A stretch of 64,000 bases of DNA from Margaritifera margaritifera (Eukaryota; Mollusca; Bivalvia; Unionida; Margaritiferidae), in NCBI GenBank assembly GCA_029931535.1, contig JAQPZY010001548.1:1738001-1802000 (forward strand). Reading direction: 5' to 3'. The notes below the pieces were generated by a model, which ran no database searches, was not told where the DNA came from, and was given only the letters and a program-made list of their open reading frames with translations. Below, in pieces: positions 55,591 through 64,000 of this stretch; position 1 is the stretch's first letter; each line of letters begins with the position of its first letter. Both the position numbers and the translations under genes were made by a program.

Positions 55591-55831
55591 ACAACTAACA
55601 GTGGCTGTGGCAGTTGTTTTGCATATGCAGCAAGTACAATGTGAAGGTTTGGTTGTTAGTCATCCCTTTTCCCACATTCGGACTTGTTCGAGATACAAAT
55701 TTCCTTGCATGAGGAAATTGCACTATTTCTTCTATTTTGAAGATAATACCAGTCCCGTAGAGATAAGGACCTGTCTTTTAGGAAATTGCAATTGCTGCCT
55801 CATGGGCCTATCTAGTATCTAACTCATTCAT

Positions 55832-55985
55832 CTTTGGAGGATGTGATGAAAGCTGTGTTTTGGTGCTCTCCCACTAGTTTCTCATCCTTTTATCTTCGCT
55901 AGTTAGCTCAACAAAGCGAAGGCAGTTTCTCCTTGGGCCCAATTGTTGTCACTCAGAAAGTGACCCAGGAGAATTCCATCCTGCA
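55832..55985 (+). pseudogene. DIRS tyrosine recombinase C-terminus
   Basis: EDVMKAVFWCSPTSFSSFYL followed, after a stop, by LAQQSEGSFSLGPIVVTQKV is the typical C-terminal end of DIRS tyrosine recombinases. It lies 95 bases before the right inverted terminal repeat, in the orientation of the RT at 45419. The catalytic upstream part is gone. Confidence 0.65.
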
Positions 55986-56080
55986 GTAGTCTCCTACTCT
56001 GCAATAGGGGTGAGTATTCCCTGTGTTTGTTTTTATTCACCAGTTGTGGGATCATCAGCCTCCCAACAAACTGACAAATT

Positions 56081-56111
56081 CAGCTATACAATAGCAACAG
56101 GTATGGTATTA
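56081..56111 (+). repeat. Right inverted terminal repeat of the DIRS element
   Basis: Exact reverse complement of 42554-42584 over 31 bases. With the left repeat it defines a 13.56 kb interval that contains all the nested insertions. Confidence 0.8.
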
Positions 56112-56156
56112 TTAATCTTAAAATGTAAGGGGTTGGTTTGGGGGTGGGGTGGGTAA

Positions 56157-56442
56157 ACTAATTTTAATGATGTAATACTTACCTGTTGCTATTGCAAGAT
56201 TCTCTTCTCCTGCCCTGCACTGAAGTCCCATTAAGTTAGGCTGCTTCCTAGGAAAAGAATGAAGGGCAGTAAAGCACATGGCAGCATGTATGGGGTGTCC
56301 CAGGGGCAATCCAGTGTTCTGGAATCTTCTGGTTCACCCTAATGTGAGGATGAATTCTTGTCATACGGTTCGGGTATTTTCCACCCAGAAAGGTACCAGC
56401 TGTGCAATAGCAATAGGTAAGTATTACATCATTAAAATTAGT
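56157..56442. mobile_element. 286 bp snap-back element made of DIRS-type termini
   Basis: The ends 56157-56196 and 56403-56442 are 40 base inverted repeats with one mismatch (ACTAATTTTAATGATGTAAT at the left). Their inner part shares TACCTGTTGCTATTG with the DIRS terminal repeat, and the interior (GGGTGAACCAGAAG, CACATGCTGCC in inverse) matches the left DIRS end at 42640-42720. Confidence 0.75.
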
Positions 56443-56949
56443 TTTAGCCCCCCCCCCCCCAAAAAAAAAAAAACTACATTTAAGACTAAGACAACCAATA
56501 TTAAAGATCAGTTTATATAATATACAGGGATTTTGTTTGGCGTTGGTCATCAGACATAATCCGATCAATTTTCCAGATGTCCAAGTTAGATTTGAACAGA
56601 TTAGACAATTTGTCCAGTTGCATTTTTGGCAAATAAATTGGATAAAGATCATTATCCTTATAATTTAATTCCGTAATATTTTCTTGTACTTTCATAATGC
56701 TGATTTCATATACTAGTAAGCAAGTCACTGTTGTTTGAAGTAAGTTGGCGATATTGAACCAATCAATACCAGTTCATATCAAACTCTAAACTAATCGTAT
56801 ATATATGGAAAATGCAATGTGATTGGCTTACATCAAAGGTGTGAGTCACATTATGCACAAAATTACGGGCTGCCATTATTCAGAGATATCGAAAATGCCC
56901 CCAGTTAAACAGCTAAAATCCAACCAAATTTCTTAAGTCTTCTGACCAT

Positions 56950-57349
56950 GATAATGTGATTCTTGATTGTGATGAAGAACAAACTACCAGTAAATCAAAA
57001 TCTGTGCGAAAGTTCAAATCTGTGTGGATGAGGATTTATCTATGGTTATTTTACACGGAACAGGAACAATGCATGATATGTAGGAAGACTGCTTTTACTA
57101 CAGGTTGTAAAATTTTTCTCACATCTGCTTTGGACGATCAACAAAAATTGCTTGATCCCCAGACAGCTTTTTTAGCACCACAGCTTCAATTGAAAATGGA
57201 ACAAGCCAGTTTGAAAGCCCAACCAGATCAAGAAAAGTGGGTGCTTGTTGGACTTAAAACAGCATACTGGTTGGCTGGTGAAGGAATGCTGTTGATCATA
57301 GCTTCAGTCTCTAATTCATCTGCTGCAGATTTTAGAGGTACCCAGTATT
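56950..57349 (+). pseudogene. TTF-type zinc finger of a hAT-like transposase
   Basis: A 131-codon frame with RKFKSVWMRIYLWLFYTEQE, CMICRKTAFTTGCKIF and TSALDDQQKL follows the TTF zinc finger of ZNF862/KIAA1586-type hAT transposases (C-x2-C then F.TGC..F.TSAL). The next domain of the same family is seen at 36663, far away, so this is an isolated fragment. Confidence 0.5.
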
Positions 57350-59430
57350 AAATATTGTCCATCTAGCCCTTGCTTGTCCAGTCCACACATGAAAATGTGA
57401 GAAAGTATTCAGTGCACAGCACAAAATCATCTGATTTAAAAAAAAAACAGACCTACTCCAGAGTCCCAAGACATGTTGCTTAGGGTGAAGATAATTGGTC
57501 AAGATTTGGCAAACTTCAGTTGTCAAGCAGCAATAAAGAGTGGAGAACATTAAAAAAAAGAAAAATCTTCAGTTCAGCTGATGTTCCCTAGACTGCAATA
57601 TTAGTTTTTCATTGGGTTCAAAGTTATTGTTTTTTTTCTTCGTCTCTGATGTGTTTTGCGTATGAATAGGGATTAAAACTTTATGATACCTAATTATTGT
57701 TACCTTAAAAACTTTGAGTTTAAGTCATCAAATGTCCACATGCAAGAAGCATGATTAGGACAGATGTCCTAAAACAAATTTAACCTAGCAGAAATCACAG
57801 TTATGGGCCTTAATTTTTTCCCCAAAAGCATTTACAGTGAATAACTTCCTAAATTCAGGACTGATAGAATGATTAACATTTTTCTGTGCACAACATCTTT
57901 TGTTATGGACATTCACAAGTTAAATAATGCAGTTAAACCTAGCTTAGCAGACACTTCTATTTAAAGGGCACCTTATCTTTAAAAAAAACCTGTTTTTAAA
58001 GTCTTATTTCATAAGTTCCATTACATTTTAGCCTTTCTGTAAAGGGCACTTTTCCATAAAGGACAAACTCTTCTTGTTACTTGAGTTTCCTTTATGGACA
58101 GGTTTCATTTGACTTGACATGTACATGTAATTATAAATAAGTTATCAGCTTCATGACTGATAAGATAAGAATCTTGTTGACCTGATTGTCATAGACACAT
58201 TTCTTTGCAAAGTACTTTTCAGAATAAAATGTGACTGACCTATTGACTTCACTCAGTCTACCTATTAGCTGATCAAATTCTTTTAAACTAAATATATTTT
58301 TGTAAAAACATTTTCATGCTTACTTCATTAGCACTACAGACTATGACTGAAAATTTCACTGGAGGACTTTGAACAATAAATAAGTGGTATATAAGTATTT
58401 GTGTAATGACCATCAGGTGGCTCGCTGTGTACATGTAGGTAATTGGTAAGTGATTCATTGGAATCACAGACAAGGAGAATTGATTGACATTTATCTATAG
58501 GTCAGTTTGTTTGAGACACTTTTTTATATACAGAAATATGTATATAATATCTAACATGTTATTGACCTGTATCTGTGTTGAACTTTAAAGTTATCATTTC
58601 CTTGGAATAAACTTTGATTTTGTGTTAAAAGATTAAATAGCCTACCATATTTTTTAAGGGGTTCTCAGGGGCTGAAAACACAAAAAATTCCCAGTTTTAA
58701 CAATTTACTCCTCAAAAGTTTGTTCCTACTTGGTATACTCAGTTTCCAAAATGATGGGTTTTAAGCCCCCTTTCCTGATTACCCTAGAAAAATCCCTGCA
58801 TGCTGCTTCTTGGGGTACCAACTGTAGATTTTAAGAATGCATGAAAGACCTTGATAAATACACAGACTTTTGGGTGATGGACAAAACCAACCCCACCCAG
58901 CCCACAAGATGAATTAATTTGGCAAGAAAATATAATCAGGATTAAAAATCATGAACTTTACTCACTAACAATGCTAATTATGGCACTATATCCCTTCCAA
59001 GAAATAACTGCAATACTTTTATGCAGAAAATCGTAAATTATGCTGTATATTTGTCGTTTACTTCTTTAAAATTTTGCTCCCAAACTGATCACATCAATGT
59101 AACCGTGGTTCTGATCAGTCATGTGACCAATGTCATCTCATGGGATCATGAGGCACTTATGGGGGAAGTGAAATAGACATTTGTATAGTTGATAAGTTGA
59201 TGGGGCTTATAGCAGTGCCAGTGGAGAAACCTGGGTTTTTTTTTACATAGAACTATGTTTACATTTACTGTACAGCATGTTTTAACAACTTACACGAGAT
59301 GATTTTTATGGTTGCCATGATGTAATATCACAGGTTAAGGAAACTAAAAAACATGGTGCTTTTTCAGTTATCCATTGTGCCTTTTCCCCTCTGCTCCTTT
59401 TTAACCTCCTACTATTAAGGATTTCATCAG
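57350..59430. other. Non-coding host-like DNA
   Basis: No nameable gene or element. Phrases such as AAAGGGCACCTT and AAAGGGCACTTT recur near 57970-58050, possibly an old inverted-repeat element. Confidence 0.45.
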
Positions 59431-59433
59431 GAT

Positions 59434-59626
59434 TGGATGGTTGGTTGATTTGAATGGCACTTTGTAATACATTATTGGCTATATCATGCAGAGGAAATGG
59501 GAGCTATGTGCCTTTCACAAGGATTCGCAGAGGCAGCCTTGTAACACAGGCTGGCCTGGGTGAGTATCGAAACCAGCAACCCATGGATTAAGAGTCAGAT
59601 GCTGTACTGAGCTACCCCACTCCTTT
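59434..59626 (-). mobile_element. Lys-tRNA-like SINE, copy 1
   Basis: On the minus strand the head reads GGTAGCTCAGTAC, GACTCTTAATCCATGGGTTG and GGTTTCGATACTC (A box, anticodon arm, B box), then a body with GGCACATAGCTCCCATTTCC, and ends in a CAACC-type tail. No clear target duplication. Confidence 0.7.
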
Positions 59627-59828
59627 TTCAGGTTTGAGCATAGTCATTGCTATTTTTTTTTGTGTGTGCATATTAAGCAAAATGTGAAATGTTACACCTA
59701 GGTTGAGTTGTCTTCTAGCGTGATATTGTATATAGTATAGTATATAACAAGATCAAGGGCAATGCAGAGGTCATCAGTATTTAAATACAGAGTACAAGTT
59801 ACAACCATGTGCAGATATAATCATGCAT

Positions 59829-60035
59829 ACCATATTTATGTGTGTATCATCCACACCCAACTGCAAACAGAATAGACCCAGATCTGTCACTGATAAATCT
59901 GCTGATAAATCTGGGTCTAAGCAGTGTACATGTATTTGAAGTTCAGAGCAGAAAAAAATATATATTTGACCCTGATCTACAGGCACATGATAGGTGATCT
60001 GGGTTTTACACTGTTTGCCACTTAGCACACACTTA
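59829..60035. mobile_element. Palindromic MITE-like element, copy 2
   Basis: ACTGCAAACAGAATAGACCC, AGATCTG and CTGGGTCTAAGCAGT correspond to the arms of the element at 32505-32640, followed by a second diverged half (GACCCTGATCT, GATCTGGGTTTTACACTG, TTTGCC). It may be two overlapping copies. Confidence 0.5.
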
Positions 60036-60043
60036 ACGTGACA

Positions 60044-60160
60044 AGTTGCTTGGTTGGTTGGTTGCTAAGGGCTCTTTGAGCACATGATTGGCTATGTCAT
60101 TCCAAGGACATGAGAGCTACCTGTAAGTGCCTTTCACTAGCAGATGTGACCATAATCAGG
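60044..60160 (-). mobile_element. SINE body fragment, copy 2
   Basis: GGTTGGTTGGTTGCTAAGG, GAGCACATGATTGGCTATGT and GAGCTACCTGTAAGTGCCTT match the body of the SINEs at 59434 and 61683; the tRNA-related head is missing. Confidence 0.6.
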
Positions 60161-60349
60161 TTGGAATTTCATAAGTAATAGGAATTGTAACACTGAAGTT
60201 CATCATGATGGATAGGGAGATTACGTGATACAAGTTTGAGCAAATTAAATGAATGATAGGGATAAAATGATAATTGCTATTCTGTGCTGACACTTGCTTG
60301 GCTTGGTTGGACTTGACTGGTAAGAAAGCTTTGCTTTATTTTGTATATA

Positions 60350-61364
60350 CAGTGATGTTTCTCAAGACCGGAACTTTAGTAGACCAAAATCCCATTGAAA
60401 AATGAACATTCTTTTTTGGTCACAAATATTTCCTTCTTTAACTTCAATATGCTTTAACTCAGTAAACCGAAACCCATGTAATCTGAAAACTGAAGTAAAT
60501 TTTCAGTCTCAGATGTCAATTTTACACCAAAATGAACCTCATAACATCAAAACTTAATCAGAAAATGGGACCAGTCACTAGTCTTTAAACAGCTTGGAGC
60601 GAAGCTGAAAAAATCAACAATAACAACATAGAAGTACAAACACATGTAATTAGATCCTAATTATTACAGATTTTTATTTTTAAAATTGAGTGACTGTTGA
60701 CATTTTATTTAAACATTAATATTTACATTTACATGAGAGGACAGATGATCATGTTTAATTTTCAGGTGAAAATAGAGACCCTCATTAAACCCCTCAAAAC
60801 CCTAAATTTAAGGTAGTTCACTTTTGTACAATAAATGCTTACTGTGCAGTTTGAAATGATGTGATTCTTATGTTATTATCTTATTGATATTGTGTCATTG
60901 TTGACTTTGGTGTATCATAGTGCTATGAATTCTGGGGGAGATTGGATGTAAATTTACATGGTTGAGACATTTGTCTCATATTAAATAATAAAATAAATTA
61001 TGCAGTTTTAATAATTACATTATTAGTCCTGTGAAAGTATGTAATAAAGTCACTGAAAAGTTTACAAGACCTTTGGAAACCTTTAGTACTTTATGACAGG
61101 CCATAAAATGGCAGCACAGGCTTCTTAATAATTGTGTCATACTGAAAAAACTAACTCTCCAACATACCCTTTTCTGTATATTTGGTAAAAGGAGTCAATA
61201 TTCTTCAGCCTGTGGACATTTTTAAAATTTTTAAATACCCATTCAAGCTATTATTTTAGGAGCAATTTTTACAGGGTATATTTTTCCATTCTTTTCTATG
61301 TAATAACCCCTTTTTTAAAAATATATATGATCCTGAGGGATTTTAGTCTTGAGAGATTTCACTG
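60350..61364. mobile_element. TA-flanked ~1 kb inverted-repeat element
   Basis: The termini CAGTGATGTTTCTCAAGACC and, inverted, CAGTGAAATCTCTCAAGACT are bordered by TA at 60348-60349 and 61365-61366. The interior has no transposase. This fits a pogo/Tigger-derived non-autonomous element. Confidence 0.7.
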
Positions 61365-61682
61365 TATATGCATAAATATATCAGACATGACAAGACCCTT
61401 AATATCAATATTTTTGTGTCATTAAAATTTGAGTACATTTGGCATATTTATGACACTTTTTTTTGTGATTTCTCAAATTCTATAAGCATATTGTACATAA
61501 AGCAAATATATAAAGTAAAGAAAATGTAATGAATGCCATTTTAGCACTAAATTCATACCCAACAAAATATGCTCACAAAAACTGTGTGATTTACAGTACC
61601 ATAATATAGTAGTTTTTTACAAAAAAGCAAATCAATATACTGCACTATGTTATCTTGAGAATCATTAATAGCCGACTGGTAT

Positions 61683-61875
61683 GATGTTTGTTTGTTAGTT
61701 TTAACAGCATTTTTAGCACATTAATTGCTATAACACGCCAAAGAAATGGGAGCTACAGTAAGTGCCTTTCCCAAGGACACACTGAGGCAGCTGACCTGGG
61801 CTGGCCAGTGCAGGTATCGAACCAGCGACCCTTGGATTACAAGTCTGATGCTCTACCAACTGAACTACCATTAAG
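61683..61875 (-). mobile_element. tRNA-derived SINE, copy 3
   Basis: On the minus strand TGGTAGTTCAGTTGGTAGAG (A box), GACTTGTAATCCAAGGGTCG (anticodon arm, TGT) and GGTTCGATACC (B box) head a body with GGCACTTACTGTAGCTCCC and a tail of AAACAAAC type. It is the best-preserved copy of the family also seen at 59434 and 60044. Confidence 0.8.
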
Positions 61876-64000
61876 AGATGTAGCTAGGTGTACACAAGTA
61901 CGATACTCAAATGAGTGTGCATTGGTGCCAAAAGAGCTTCAAAATATTCCAAATCTATTGCAGACTTGTGCCTTTACACTCAGAAGACTGCACATTAATT
62001 ATACCCTAGCTGCAGATACCACCATTTTGCATTTGAATAGCCCACTTAAGGATCCCCTTACATATCAGTATGTAAGTATATGTTACAATGTAGTAATCAC
62101 CATGGCATGCTGAAAAGTGGTGCTGATATATTGTGGTATATGTTGTCTCTATGGATTGATGGTTGAAACATCACAGAATGAATATCAATACAATTTATAC
62201 TGTTGGCTGCTGTGGTGTTGATCATCATGAACAATGCATTGAGTTATCACACCTAAAATTTCTTTTCCTCATGCAATGCTGTAAATCCCTTTATTCAAGG
62301 TTATGCCTTTTTAATAGTGGTAACTAAAAAGGTGATTTTTGTGATCTTTTACCAGGGACATACTGTTGCCTTAGCTTGCATTTGCAGTTTAAACATTAGG
62401 CTACGTAAGATTCGTATAAGAAGCAAATATGAACATTCTGTGCTGTGTCAAACAAATTTCAAAGTCAGATGGTAGCCCAGCATAAATTCAGTCTCATAGA
62501 GAAAGCTTAAAAATATGTTAGCTTTTAAACTGCCTTCCACACACACACAGAAAAAAATATCGAAAATTGAGATAATGGCATGACATGATTTTGTGGCTGT
62601 CCCAAGAATTGTGAAGAAAATATTTTGAAGAAAGGAACACAGGAGTCAAGAAAAAAGGGAGAATCTGAGCAGGGATATAAAATGTCAGACATGATTTAGC
62701 ATTTAAATTTAAATGAGGTGGGATGTTTTCAAGTGCATAGTACATCATCCACTCGTATCATGATGTCAACAAAGTGGCAATGAGGTCACTGTGGCACATG
62801 CAACTATTCACAGGCAATCCATAATGAACTAGAAGCTTGAGAAAGCAAATTTTTGAGAGCACATACTCCCACTGACCAAGTGTCGATGCCAGACAATTTG
62901 TGCCGGACCTAAAACCTGTTCTGCCTATAAAGGTGTAGTAGACCCAATCAAAATCAAGACAATTATCTGAATACAGTGCATGTTTACAATTTAAGGAAAG
63001 CAAGTCTCATTATATAAACCCTATGTCACTGAGTTTAAATAACACTATTTTTTTACCATAGCACAAGGGTTATCAGAAAATTAAATGATCCAAACTGGAT
63101 GATCTGGGAGGATTTTTGGTGATAGGGCCATCATTTTACATTGTTAGTTGCGACAAAGAGCAGACTAATAATATTAGTTAAAAATCAGTTTTGGGAAGGA
63201 ATGCATCTTTGAGATTACTTGTGTTGGTTTTATTATTGAATAATAATTATTCCCCTTTGTCTTCATATCACATATTACTTGGCTACCTGAATTCAACATA
63301 TAGTAACCCAGACAAAGTATTCTGTTAGCCTCAGGGCTCATGGGCACCAGATTTTTTTTTACCTTGCAGTATCTGGAAAAGTTGGGACTGCATTATCCCA
63401 CCCCTTTGTGGATGAATGCATGTACAGTGCATGTGTAAAGCCTGTAGTTCTTCTGTACACTGTTTCTGATGAAGATTTCAAACATTAAAGTGGTGCAGCT
63501 CTAATGGCTCACCATCACAAATCCCCATGCTTTTCATATATTGCTGCACCTAAAACAGCATTATTTTATACCCCCTAGGCTACTTCCTCCACAATCCCCC
63601 CAAAGTTAACTCATTCATCCTTAATCTAGACCATGTAGTCATATTCTATCTACTGTAAAACCAGTGTTGAAAGACCACACAGGTGACCATCTAAAAGTGA
63701 TCACTACGAGTAGGTGGTCTGTGTATGTAGGTAAAAAATGAATTGATGTACATACATGTATAAATGGAAGCCAAGAAACTTAGTCTTTATACACTGAGAA
63801 GCTGCTGGACAAATCCCCTATGAACTATTCAATGATATACAGCATTGCTTGCTTGGATCCATCATTAGTCTTGTCAATTAGAGATGTTTCAGTCCGTCAG
63901 TTCAAGAAGATGCACAGAGTTCTAGTTTCCAAGAGAAACTTTCCCTCACAAAATTGTGATGAGGCTATTACACAGTGGAACACATTTATTCATGAAGCTG
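61876..64000. other. Non-coding host-like DNA
   Basis: No convincing gene, RNA gene or mobile element is visible; only short frames occur. Confidence 0.45.

Noticed and set aside
61810..61875. A tRNA-Thr gene on the minus strand
   Set aside because: The tRNA-like part lacks a matching acceptor stem and runs into the shared SINE body.
1..64000. CRISPR arrays, bacterial operons or rRNA genes
   Set aside because: No spaced-repeat arrays, Shine-Dalgarno-led gene rows or rRNA motifs are present; the tandem repeats have no unique spacers.

Overview
The window reads as genomic DNA of an invertebrate animal. It is AT-rich, has almost no long open reading frames outside mobile elements, and carries tRNA-derived SINEs, DIRS, Ty3/gypsy, piggyBac and hAT elements and diverged satellites. 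The mixture suits a mollusc or another lophotrochozoan, but the sequence alone does not fix the species. I recognise no ordinary host gene with exons.

Region 1 (1-12.5 kb) is a decayed, compact, virus-like Maverick/Polinton (adintovirus-like) element with all genes on the minus strand. In transcription order from 12.4 kb leftwards it carries a packaging ATPase (11638-12376), a lysine-rich structural candidate, a GGFL-tail basic protein, a helical protein, a chromodomain integrase, a membrane protein, a penton-like minor capsid protein, a basic core-like protein, a hexon-like major capsid protein, an adenain-type cysteine protease with an acidic and Cys/His-rich N-terminal extension, a polyQ/basic protein, and two unknown proteins. 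Nearly every gene carries one or more nonsense or frameshift lesions. Two of the leftmost genes end with a sequence that matches the histone mRNA 3' stem-loop, one of them with a CAAGAAAAGAT-type downstream element. Two copies of a structured ~500 bp region lie upstream of the two leftmost genes. No DNA polymerase B gene is visible in this copy.

Region 2 (12.65-18.0 kb) holds a more decayed relative of the same element in the opposite orientation (genes on +), so the two copies form an inverted pair. Its gene order is permuted: the lysine-rich gene's C-terminal half comes first, then the capsid genes, then a separate promoter-ATPase-N-terminal half at 16.97-18.0 kb. The integrase and membrane genes have been removed by a deletion that joins the helical gene to the penton gene.

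Region 3 (18-27 kb) has a short minisatellite, a third and more distant Maverick-type integrase-chromodomain remnant (20.24-20.84 kb), several unidentified small ORFs, a 26 bp tandem array and a (TA)n tract.

Region 4 (27-42.5 kb) is mostly non-coding host DNA with MITE-like elements, one SINE with a perfect 13 bp target duplication (36244-36499), hAT transposase remnants and a diverged ~140 bp tandem repeat (38.9-40.3 kb).

Region 5 (42.55-56.11 kb) is a nest of transposons inside one DIRS-type element, whose inverted terminal repeats (a 31 nt perfect match) mark both ends. Inside it lie a hAT element with an 8 bp target duplication, and a Ty3/gypsy element whose integrase is encoded upstream of reverse transcriptase. 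A piggyBac element sits in that element's LTR and a second TTAA-flanked element splits its protease.

Region 6 (56-64 kb) is mostly non-coding, with a DIRS-terminus snap-back element, a TTF-type zinc-finger remnant, three SINE copies of one family, a palindromic MITE copy and a ~1 kb TA-flanked inverted-repeat element.
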